From: Smittium culicis
Lineage: Eukaryota > Kickxellomycota > Harpellomycetes > Harpellales > Legeriomycetaceae
Direction: 5' to 3'
Assembly (NCBI GenBank): GCA_001970855.1
Contig: LSSN01000670.1
Coordinates: 2,855-35,392, forward strand
Length of the DNA: 32,538 nt
Of this stretch, positions 12,096-21,803 are shown one piece after another. The position numbers and the translations under genes were made by a program. Below the pieces are notes generated by a model, which was not told where the DNA came from, did not search any database, and worked only from the letters and a program-made list of their open reading frames with translations. Each line of letters begins with the position of its first letter. Within the stretch, counting starts at the first letter, position 1.

Positions 12096-12650
12096 ACATT
12101 CTCTGATACTATGGTCAGCTGATTTGCAGTAATTTCATACATTAGGAGAATTAGTATAATAAAGGCTAAAAATCACATTTTCGACTATTAAGAAAGGCGG
12201 AATAGTTTTTCCAAAAGTATTTTTTGAAGATAAATTTAACATAGTTGTAAACTTTGCACCGTTTCTATCGGCCATAATCGAAATTTCGAATATCGAATCA
12301 GCAGGCACCAAAGTTTCTTTAATAGCTATAATGTGTTTATTAAACGATTTTATCTCAAAATAAGTGATTTATATGCTTATTAAATCTTCATTTAGGGTAA
12401 CAGTATCTACGAATTTTAGCGATTCGCCATTGAATTTGATATCTCTAGATCGGAAAGATTTAACTTCGGCTTTAGTATAATAATTGATAATTTTTTTTTC
12501 TTTTATACAAGTGTATGAAGTGGCGTCGTGGTCAATCACTTTCGTGATTTTGTTCACTACTTTATAAGATTTTTCTTGGAATTTTGCTAGGTCAATTCCA
12601 AGTCTCTCATCACACCTAAATTGTGACATCATCGCAGCTGTGCTTAGCAA
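12096..12650 (-). pseudogene. LINE ORF1 (gag-like) remnant with a broken CCHC zinc knuckle
   Basis: One frame runs about 185 codons from 12650 to 12096 with only two stops (a TAA near 12368, and TGA 12137-12135). Near its end it reads stop-N-Y-C-K-S-A-D-H-S-I-R-E-C. The spacing fits C-x2-C-x4-H-x4-C exactly, with the first Cys replaced by the TGA stop; TGA is one base from either Cys codon. The first ATG pair in frame is at 12632-12627. LINE ORF1 proteins of this kind bind RNA. A frame this well preserved suggests fairly recent inactivation compared with the DIRS-like relic. Confidence 0.65.
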
Positions 12651-13750
12651 AAGATAGCCGTAAATTATATGCTTGATTGAGATCTACCTAGTGAAATAAT
12701 TTTTGGCTACGCTCGCAAAAAAAAAAAAACGCTTCAATTTGAGGTTCGCCCATTGTATATCAAAGACATTAGTTTGAATACTAATATTAATTTTTTGGTT
12801 TAATTATCGTTGGGTTAATTTAGTTTTTGGAAAATTTTATCGAGTTTTAGCTATTTTTTTTGTTGAAATAATATTTTTAATTATTTTGGAGATTTTTTGT
12901 TTAATTTTTAAGCTTTTAATATTTTCTAGAAAAATAGGTCAGATTTTCGAGGGCGAAGCTAATTTTTGTCAAAAATTATAGCTTTTATTTATTTTTTACA
13001 ACTGTACCTTTCTATATTGTTTAAATAGTATTTATCATTTCATAATGACTTTATTTATACTCTAGATATATGTATAAATAAAAAGTAAGTTTATGCAAAT
13101 TAACACTTAGCCTAGGCAAGATTTAATTATTATTTTTTATCACTAATTTATAACCTTAATTATATACCTTAGGTACAAAAAGAATGAATTTAGTAAGATC
13201 TTTTATTTAGTAAAAACAATAGATAATCTAATTATAATTAAATTCTTTTCATCCCAATTTTTTTATGTTTGCACTATCATTTTATAAAATCCTGTTAATA
13301 GGGTGTCCTAGAGCATTATCACTACTCCCGAATTATTTATTCTTATTCTTATTCTTATTATTTTGCCTTATCGGTTTTGCATACCCTTTTTTTTAGCTAT
13401 GAACCAAAACTATAAAAGGCCGGAAATTTTCCTTTTTACAGGTGAAAAACAAAGCATCATTAATTTATCAGTTCCTACTATTTCTATTTTTCTATTATTA
13501 TTGAACCACATATAAAGTTACCATACCAAATAAAAGCAAAAAATCTACAAACAATCTATAAGCAAGCTCCCTTTACGTAGGGAAAGGATCTCGCTAATTT
13601 AACTAGTTCCATCCATATGCATCTGTTACTCTTTCCAGAGCTAGATTAAGTTTCTAAAACAAAAATACTTTACTAAAACACAACAAAAAACAAAATACAT
13701 TAATCAAATATCCCCTCAACTTTGTAGAAAGAAACATGTATCTTCTAGGG

Positions 13751-13862
13751 AAATTCTATTTACAAAGAACTCTAAATTTTCACGCATTTTGTAAAGAAAT
13801 TTATTGGAGATCCTATCTACAAAGAATTTAGAATACAGCGTAAATGCACTAGAAATTTACAT
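13751..13862 (+). repeat. Two degenerate copies of a 57-bp unit in tandem
   Basis: The segment starting AAATTCTATTTACAAAGAA at 13751 recurs 57 bases later as GAGATCCTATCTACAAAGAA. The following bases also align loosely, both ending near a GAAAT(TT) block. The copies have many differences. It could be an old tandem duplication or chance similarity in AT-rich DNA. Confidence 0.3.
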
Positions 13863-15611
13863 CCAACAGAATCTGTGGACTAGAACAATAGTTATACCAC
13901 CAACAGTTATTGTGTAATATCTTTAGCAATTTAAAACGAATAACTGCCATTTAAACATATCGGGTTAAGTAGTTAGCTCTAATATATAGTTTTACCATTT
14001 TTTAGCTAAATTTTTACTACCATATTTTTTTTTCATATTAGAGTTAAAAATGAATCCACAATTTTTCTAAAAAATGATGCGCTTTTTCAATTATTCTCAA
14101 TCAATCCTCCACCCACCATATTTTTTTGTATACTATATATACTATAAGAATATATCAAACCTTTTCCCATCAACCTACCTACCTTTTAGATATTATTTTT
14201 TCTATCTTCACCCTTTCGCGAGCGGTAGGCCATTTTTGATCTACAAAACATATTCAACTGTTTTCTGTTAAATTAATTTAATTCCCAGGCCTTAAGAGGT
14301 ATCGGTTTATTTTACTTTAACAGCATTTAGTAAATTTAGTAAAAATCATAAACGATCCATAAAATTAATTTTTTTATAGGTTTTTTGACTGGAAAGGGAT
14401 AAAAATATTACAACTTAATTTATAACTGATTTATTTTTTAATCTATAGAAAAAGCAAGTTACTTATATATTGGTTAAAAATGTTAGTACCACTGATATAA
14501 TAAATTAAAACGTTGCATGGAAAAATTAATTGGATAAATATATTGATAATTTTATATGTTTATAAAACACCCAAATATAAACATGAAAATACAATTGCGA
14601 GATCACCTTAATTTAACTTTTTATAATAAAAGTTATATCTCCGCGCGGCATTTTCGAGATCGATTTTTGTTTTCAAGTGTAATTTACAGATCATTGTCAG
14701 AAAATAAAAGAAATGTAAAAAAGTTATTTTTTTTTTTGACTGTATTATAATACCCCAGGAAAATTAAATTGGTAAAGTACAAGTTAAATTATAAAAAAAT
14801 ATTAATGCTGTTAATTATATCTTAGTTATAATAATAAATTACTTTTTGCTAAATTTTATGAGTTTAATATCAATTTCGAACTGAAATGATTTTAGGCTTA
14901 ATTTTTTTTGGAAATTTGATAATATAGTATATATATGTGGAAGTGTAGAAGCGCCCAAAGAATTCTCTTTGTGGTCTGATTATATACTTCTGATTTTCCC
15001 TGTATTTTCCAAAAATCATCTTTTAAAATTTAACCTTATTAAATATAATAACGATGTCAAACTAAATATGACAGTTTAATGACCCACTAACGACTGTTTT
15101 AATGTATTAAATTTATTATAATAAGTACAACAAAATTCATGTCATGAAATTTGACATGAAATCAGAAAGGTATAAAAACTGCCAAAAAACGACCAAGAAA
15201 CATCATCGAAAAATAGGAAAAGTTAAAGAAAAATGGAAACAAGGCTAAACTGAAGATTTTAGTATTTCATTTAAAGAAAATTTGCTTTTTTGGTCAACTT
15301 TCTATTAATAAAATCATCGCTTTTGATATTCAAATAAACCTTTTATACCAAAGTTTAAACCCTTTAATGTTATATTAAATATTTATCAAATTTTAACATA
15401 AAATATATCCAATATCAACATGAGTCCTACGAGAATACACTCAAAAGAGCCGAAAGATTTGGTCACAGTGGCCATAACTCTTACACATATACGCTTTATA
15501 TAGAAATTTGAAAATTTTATTTTTACTTTATTTTTTATATTTTAATAGGGATATTTATCGATAATAAATAAATATTATTTTTAAATGCTATATAAGCTTT
15601 CAGATTATTCC

Positions 15612-15762
15612 CCACTCCTAAACTATAGGCTCCCCAAGTCTTGTATGAATCGTATCAAGGCTATAGCTTTTAAATTATATCGGAGATTAGTTTGTGGAGC
15701 GGTTCTTTTTCTATCAAATTATTCCTACTCTATCTTCAATAGTATTTTTATTTACTACGAGT
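15612..15762 (+). pseudogene. Possible second LINE scrap (post-RT region)
   Basis: A plus-strand frame of about 50 codons reads LPKSCMNRIKAIAFKLYRRL and continues to a TAG at about 15762. It resembles the 'lPk..m.rik..i..F.W' post-RT segment of LINE ORF2 proteins. There is no Trp of the FxW motif and no neighbouring RT block was found, so this is weak. Confidence 0.22.
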
Positions 15763-16140
15763 AGCTGCTATTAAGTATAATATCATATTCAGCCAAGTAA
15801 TTATATCTAACTCACATTTGCAAGTATAATTTCCAACAATGTTAGATTTGCTTCGTTTAAGAAACTCACATATACATATTTTATATTTTTGATTCTGATA
15901 ATTCAATCAAAATTCTTAAATTATCATTAGCTCTATCTACGAAATGCATACAGGAAAAAAAAACAGCTTATAGTTATAATTTGAATTAAAAAAGCAGAAT
16001 TTTGACAAAAATATGATTAGTATTTTGTCCATACAAAAACAAAAAGTGATATAAATAAACGGATTCCTAGTTTGTAAGAATTATTACAGACGATTGAGGA
16101 AAGTTTGCTATTAAGTATTCGCGAATTTTCCACACCATCG

Positions 16141-16587
16141 AATTAAGGGAAGATGCGATATAAGGATGGATGGATTAGAGGAGGATGATATGGTCCAAGG
16201 TCGAGATGTGGATGCTTGCTAAATTTGATGATGACACAAGATGAGAAAAGCAAAAAAAAATAATGAAAGTTTGATTTATGTAAATTAAAAAAGATAAGTT
16301 GATCGATTGGGAGAAAAATCAAAATAAAAGAATCTATTATGGTGTAAAAAAAAAAATGGCACGCTAAATGAGTAGAATTGAGCGTTCTGTTTGAATTTTT
16401 GTCCCAGTGCTGTATTTATGCAAGTGTAATTGTGTTTGTTATTTCTTTCCCTCTCATCATCCGTGGGTGTTACTAAAAATAATGCAAAATGAATAAAAAA
16501 AAAAGAAGAAGAAAGTGTGGTGTTCGTTGAAATGAGGAGAGGGGGAGTTAAAAGAAGGGGCGAGGGCGATATAGATGTTGGTAAGCC
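16141..16587. other. 3' flank of the WD40 gene; purine-rich plus strand
   Basis: The plus strand changes from mixed AT to purine-rich runs (16160-16270 and 16440-16580), meaning the minus strand, on which the adjacent gene is read, is pyrimidine-rich here. I see no further coding sequence joined to the WD40 gene. Its stop is followed by CT-rich sequence that may be 3' UTR. Confidence 0.35.
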
Positions 16588-19500
16588 TTATAGAGAGACC
16601 AGCTTGATAGTATTTCCGCATGCCAGTGCAACAACAAGAGCATTACTCTTTTCGGAGCGACTTTCAATTATTTTCAGATCTTTAACTCTACCGAAGGGTA
16701 AAGAAAAAGTAGGCACTGATTTGTCAATTGAAAAAGGATTAATGTTGCTGCTACAGCTGCTATCGCTACCGGAACTGTTCGTATTGTTTAAGCTGGTAGT
16801 ATAATTGTTGCTACCACTTTCATAAATATGATTTTTGTCCAAGTTGATGTTTTGGCGAGTTTCAGTTTGGAAATGAAAGGCTGAGTTTGATAATAAAGGG
16901 TTCGAAAATCCTGTATTCTCAGAGTTTGGTTCGAGCTTAAAAAGATCAGAAGAGTTCATACTATTTTTAACAACGTTGTCTATACTTGTCGAATTTTCAC
17001 TGCTAAAAATGCTTTGTTGCATGTTGACTTTTGGGAAGTGATTGATACATAAGATTGAGGAATTGAAGATTTTATCAGTTTTTTTCGGGTACGAGAGCAA
17101 AAAGTTGCTTGGCAGTATTGAATCTGCCCTCAGATTCATTAATGGGATTTGGATGGGAAAGTTGATAGACCTTGGAAGCTGGTTGATTATAGAAGCAGAT
17201 ATTAGTTTACCATTATTTATTTCTACCGAACCTACCATTTCAGTTGACTTAATTGGTTGTAGGTTATTGATTTGCTTTAACTCTTTTTTGGTGCTTTCGA
17301 TCCATAGCCCAAGATTAAAAGTCCATATTTCCCACATATTATTAGAGCTCTGTTCAGTACTAAGGTCGCCTAAAATATCTTGACTCGAATCATTGCTATC
17401 GGTTGCTCTAAACAAATTTTCGTCATTTCCAATGTTTTTTGAGTGATTGTTATCTCGATTGGTTATTTTCTCTTTACTGAATAAAAGGAACAAAATTTCT
17501 AGTTGCGGGTATTTCTTAGCAAAAGTCTTAAGAATTTTAGACAGAAACGTGACTATCTTTAAGGATTTGATTGTGTTGAGTATCATAATAGCAATTAGCC
17601 TTAAAAGCGCAAATACCCAGTGTTTAATATCTAGCAGCGACAACCTTAATGAAGTTTGTTCGTGAACAGATAATTTCGGGAAACTTTTCTTTTGGTTTTT
17701 GTTGTCAAGACCATTGATGTTGTTACTGGAATTTGAATTGTGCTGTTTTGATTGAGATTTGTTTTGGCTTTGGTTCGGCGTATTAACGCTCTCAGATAAA
17801 AATTGTTGGTAGTTAGACACTCTTTTAACACCCAAGATGGTACCAGAATAATGGTCAAAATCGATGTGTCTGCAACCAGTTTGTAGAAAGCTAAAAATGA
17901 GGTCAATATTTGAGCTTAATTTCACTAGATCACTGTTGCTATCACCTGAAGATTTAGAGGGCGATAATTCAACTTTAAAAATCCTGACGTGGTCCTTTGA
18001 ACAACTTGAAGCCACAAAAAAGATGTCTTCTTGAGAAATGGAATCAGGATTTACGGCATTTGATTGTTTTTTATTATTGAGATTAAAAGGGATAGTTATA
18101 ATTCTGGTTATTCTTCCGGTGTGATTATGTGTTAGGCAAGAGCTTTCTGAATCATCAGATATTGACTTGATAAAAATGTTGTTTTCACCATCTGCATTTT
18201 GGTCAGTTGGAGGCCAGTTATATGACATATTATCACTATTTAACTGCGAAGATTCATAAAGTTTTGGAGAGTATGAGGAATTGCTAAAATCGAAGCTGCT
18301 CGTTATGTCAGAGTTAAATCGGCTATCTACATTTATATCGTTTCTTTTACTAAAGTTGGAGTGAACTGAGCGGGTTTTAAGTGTCTTAAAAAGGTCAGAA
18401 TCTCCAGATATTATATCGACAAATTTTAATTGTAAGCACATTTTTTGGTCAGGGAAATAATCGTTTTTTGAGTAAAGTAAAATAGAGCCATTGGAATAGC
18501 CAGCTAAGAGATAGGTGGACAGTTTTCCATTATAAACGGCTAGTTGTGATAATTTTGATTTGATAATTCTGGTAAAATCAATAGGTTCTAATACAAAAAA
18601 GAAGAAAAAATAATTAATATAAATTGCAAGTTATAAATAAATGTGCTAAAAGTGCAAGTAAAAAACAATGAACCTTTTTCAGAATCGATTAAAATAGAAG
18701 AGTTTATGGCAGACAATGCACCACATGAGTGACCAGTATATATAGTATTGGAGTCAATTATGATAGAGATTACAGGCCCAACAAATTTAGCGTAGTAGAA
18801 GAGAGTGTATAGAGATTTTTTTTCGAAATCAAATAGTGATACATGACCATTTTCGTGACCAATTAGTAAGACGAGGCTAAAATGAGAGCTGTCGATGCTT
18901 TTTAAGTTTTGGTTTTTTTCGGGGGAATAGATTAGAAAATACTGTTTTTCACTAATAATGGAAATGCTTTTAGGGTTGGTTAGCGAGTAAGCGAATTTGA
19001 TAAAAGATATTTTACTCGAAGTGAAGAGGTGATTTTTCATGAAAGAGTCACCGAAAGAGGTAGTTTCAAAGTATCCATGTTGATAGGATTGGGATTGGTT
19101 TGGATTAGCGGTGCTTGAGATGGATTGGTAGTCGAATTTTTCATTATATGGTTCAATAATAAATGATATTTTTTTATTAAGGTTGGAATAAATGCCTAAA
19201 TTTCCGTTTTCGGTTATAAAAGCTAGGTAGTCGCCTAAGTGGTTAATTTCTGTGCGAGTGACGAGTTCTTTTGAAATAATTTCAGACTTGTCCTTGAAGT
19301 AAATTGCAGAGCTTGTTACTCTTGGGTCAATATTAATATTGGCGAATGTGTTTGATTTTTGTAGATGGTGCTCGAAGGTATATATATCGTTGGTAAATTT
19401 AGAGAGGGGCAAATAGCCGGGTTTTATTAATGATGTGTTGTTAGATAATTTGAGGGTTTTAGAGATGATGTTATTTTTGAAGAAGAAGATATTCAAGTGG

Positions 19501-20186
19501 GCTTTAGTCCAAGATATTTGCTTTGGCTTGATTTTTTTAGGGGCAGTGTCGGGAGTGGAGTGGATGCTGTTACTACTACTTTCTGAAACGAGGCTTGAGT
19601 CAGAGTCGTCTTTTTTATATGAGGAAGATTTTTTTATAATGAGAGATTTAGTGCTGAGGTCTTTAGAATTGATTGACCAGCATAGGATAGAGCCAGATTC
19701 ACTAATTCCGTAAATGGATAAGTTGGAGTCAACTTTTATGTCCATGATATCGACAGAGAGAGAGTTTGAGGATAAGGTGATTTCAAAGGGGATGTTCCTG
19801 TGGCTTAGTTTAAGGAGAGGCGATTTGAGTTTCAAGTAAGGGTCGAAATCAGCTAGATTAATGAGCTCATTTTTTATATCAGAGGTGTTGATATTTGTGA
19901 GAAAGTTAGCAAGGTATTTTTGGTATAGGAAACTATTATCGTTTAATTTGTTTATGGGTAAAGTTTTTCCTAGATAGTGTTTTGCGTACTTGTCATAGTC
20001 AAAAAAAGATTCAGAGAATATTTTGAAGTTTAAAGTTTTAATTTTGATAATATACAGGGTAGAGCGACGGATGAAAGTCTCGGAGAATGTTGGGAGAAGA
20101 AGTAAAAAGGTATACAGGGACAAATCGATAAGGTATTGACGGAACGCTCCTTTGGTTATATCTCTATTTAATCGAATAGATTCCAT
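16588..20186 (-). CDS. WD40-type beta-propeller protein, 1170 aa, two exons, family not identified
   Basis: Exon 1 is 20186-18674 and exon 2 is 18587-16588. The 86-base intron (18673-18588) begins GTTCAT, a weak donor, and ends TTGTATTAG. Joining is phase 1 and keeps frame. The start is the first ATG after an in-frame TAA two codons upstream. WD-like blades are visible: ISESGSILCW (161-170), GHENGHVSLFD (443-453), TGHSCGALSA (484-493), AGYSNGSILLY just after the junction, SKDHVRIFKVEL (about 701-712), and a C-terminal ALACGNTIKLVSL closing strand. Between blades are long Ser/Asn-rich, presumably disordered loops. A hydrophobic, basic block at about 817-873 (HWVFALLRLIAIMIL) could be a membrane-associated insertion. 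The N-terminus (LSLYTFLLLLPTF, 22-34) is also hydrophobic. The final strand completing a propeller argues that the stop is real. I cannot name the family; a nucleoporin-like or F-box/WD architecture crossed my mind but is not supported. A scaffold role is inferred from the fold only. Confidence 0.8.
18588..18673 (-). other. Intron of the WD40 gene
   Basis: An 86-base AT-rich intron, GT-AG, inserted after the first base of codon 505. Reading through would end at a TAG at 18590-18588 after an implausible Phe/Ile-rich tail. Splicing joins SEK to EPIDFTRII and restores blade-like sequence. The donor GTTCAT departs from the GTAAGT/GTAAAT forms used by the other genes in this window. Confidence 0.75.
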
Positions 20187-20490
20187 TAATTAGAAAACCA
20201 AGATATGTGTTTATGGGATAAGGAAGCTAGACGAATTTGAATGATGTATAAAGTGTAGAGCAGAATATGTACAGCTAGAGTGACTTAGTTCTAAATAACA
20301 AGTTGAGCATATAATTAGAAAGTAAATTGAAATTAAAGAGCAATAACATTAAAAAAAGTCTCGCATCATTAAATCAAGTTAACAAGATTAATGTATAAGG
20401 ATAAACATTTATTTTCCCTCTGAAGATTATGTATATATTCGCTTTCTTGCAATATTTAATACTGTTAATAACCTTAAAATACTTCCGCTC

Positions 20491-20509
20491 TTTTTTTTTT
20501 TTTTTTTTT
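20491..20509 (+). repeat. T19 homopolymer
   Basis: Nineteen T in a row are directly visible, preceded by GCTC and followed by AGTAGC. It lies upstream of the WD40 gene on that gene's template side, i.e. an A tract on its coding strand. dA:dT tracts are common in fungal promoters and disfavour nucleosomes, but a role here is only inferred. Confidence 0.85.
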
Positions 20510-20589
20510 AGTAGCATCAATGCGAGAATCACATTCTTAAAGATAATTTCAGCCAATAAAGTCTTCCGAATACACAAGGAAAAAGCGAA

Positions 20590-20817
20590 TTAAAAAAAGG
20601 AAATTCCAAAAGAAAAGAATAAATAAAGAAAAACGTTCTTTTGTATGCGTAAACGTCCACAGATATTAGATAAAGGCCTTTTTGGCAGCTCATGGAAGTA
20701 GATCAACCGCATTCGCCGTATATTTATTTTGCCTTTTAAATTTCCACTGCTTAAGCTCCAACCATTGCAAGACGCTGAGATAAACGCCGCTGTTGTACAT
20801 AAATACTCGCAGCCCAA
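20590..20817 (-). CDS. Doubtful small open frame, 75 aa
   Basis: The frame starts at a non-ATG TTG codon (20817) and reads GCEYLCTTAAFISASCNGW followed by a basic middle, ending in an AT-biased hydrophobic tail. The first two-thirds have balanced composition unlike chance frames nearby, and the frame is open upstream (EDLGCEY). It could be an exon of an unrecognised small gene, a 5' UTR exon, or chance. I recognise no family, and no partner exon with convincing splice sites was found. Confidence 0.18.
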   Translation of the reverse strand: MGCEYLCTTAAFISASCNGWSLSSGNLKGKINIRRMRLIYFHELPKRPLSNICGRLRIQKNVFLYLFFSFGISFF

Positions 20818-21781
20818 ATCCTCTAGGCTAAAAAGACTATTTCTCTCTATAGTTTTTGTTTTGGTATAAGAGGCTGTTATATCTAATATTCGATAATAAA
20901 TTAAGCGTTAATGACAAAAAATGTATGTATATATAGATAACGAGTCTGTCACTTGACTATTTATAAAGAAAGACTACTATTGGTTAATGAGTTGTATTTT
21001 CCAGCTGCCAATAGAATAAATAAATAAATCTAAAAAATTTGCGATTTGGATTCTATAGCTAAAAGGAAACTCCGATAAAGTATCCATTTTTTTTTGTTTG
21101 TTTGCTCAGAAAATTATCCCAATCGAACTATCTATTTTTTTAATGGTTGAATTCCACTTATAAAATATCCATTTTTTTCTTTTACATCAGCGAATAGTTG
21201 TCAGATAAAATTAGTACTTTTTTTCTATAGCTAGCCATTATTATGCTTAGTAGACTAACCTATTTCTGTCCAACGCACTTTAGCTAAATGGTTTATACTG
21301 ATTCGCCAGAGATCTACTTTTGATTTATCATTTGCTGTCACGATTCAGTAAACCAATAATGATACGAGCCTCGAAACTATATTTTTTATTTGAGCCAAGT
21401 TATCTATATTAGGCAGTTCAAAAACAGTCAATCATTCAAAGGGATAAGCTATAATCGTTTTATTTAAAGTTTCTATTTGTTAGATTGATTTTTATATTTT
21501 ATTGTAATTTAACATTTCTTCGTTTTAAGGAAAAAATGTCCAAAATAGTCGACTTGAAATAGAATAAAGTATATTTTTTATTAATTTTAGTTTAATTTAT
21601 TTTATAATAGATTAGTTTAGGCTATATTTTGAAAATAAAAAATGTCTATTATTTTTGATTATTGAAAATAAATGCGTTCATATAAAAGTTTAGGGAGGTT
21701 GCAAGAAAAAATATATATAAAAAAATAGTAGGTAATACTATAGTAATTCAGTAAAAGATTTAAAAATAAAAAGAGGGGTTT

Positions 21782-21787
21782 TTTATT
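21782..21787 (-). terminator. Putative polyadenylation signal of the SRP receptor gene
   Basis: AATAAA on the minus strand lies 17 bases past the TAG stop at 21806-21804. This is a canonical hexamer at an acceptable distance, though AT-rich DNA produces such hexamers by chance. Confidence 0.35.
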
Positions 21788-21803
21788 AATTGAATTAAAA
21801 AAG

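Larger units (their letters stand above)
7304..12650 (-). mobile_element. Near full-span but dead LINE (non-LTR retrotransposon)
   Basis: Going down the minus strand from 12650, the order is ORF1 with a CCHC zinc knuckle (about 12650-12096), an APE-type endonuclease (about 10930-10320), a reverse transcriptase with block GIDGITFDFYKKLIGK, the WRPISLLNC block, KAYDRVDWG, QGLRQRDPMS and LAYADDILVY (about 9680-8960), a post-RT region with SKIWFASHI...FIW (8761-8480), and a C-terminal tail with H-x4-C-like residues and RPLIPEKILQFFIL (about 7730-7340). This is the domain order of fungal two-ORF LINEs with an APE endonuclease. Many stops and frame changes break it, so it is not autonomous. The exact ends and target-site duplications could not be located, so the coordinates are approximate. 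The clade (L1-like versus Tad-like) cannot be decided by eye. Confidence 0.85.
12651..16140. other. AT-rich stretch between the LINE relic and the gene island
   Basis: No gene is visible. Short open frames (14074-14271 and 14556-14750, plus strand) are rich in Phe/Tyr/Ile and look like AT-biased chance frames. A degenerate 57-bp repeat lies near 13.75-13.86 kb, a small TCCCT/AGGGA hairpin is near 13570-13585, and a LINE-like scrap may lie at 15612-15762. Confidence 0.5.
20187..21803. other. Intergenic between the WD40 gene and SRP receptor gene
   Basis: The part next to 20187 should carry the promoter of the minus-strand WD40 gene; no clear TATA box was chosen. A 19-base T run lies at 20491-20509. 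At 20590-20817 the minus strand has a 75-codon open frame of higher GC and mixed composition, of unknown status. The remainder (20.9-21.7 kb) is AT-rich and featureless. An AATAAA on the minus strand at 21787-21782, 17 bases after the SRP receptor stop, is a plausible polyadenylation signal. Confidence 0.5.

Noticed and set aside
14074..14750. Two 64-65 codon plus-strand frames rich in Phe/Tyr/Ile
   Set aside because: The composition is what AT-rich noncoding DNA gives, with no motif and no neighbours.
17042..17383. 113-codon plus-strand frame inside the WD40 gene
   Set aside because: It is antisense to WD40 exon 2, with no recognisable domain.
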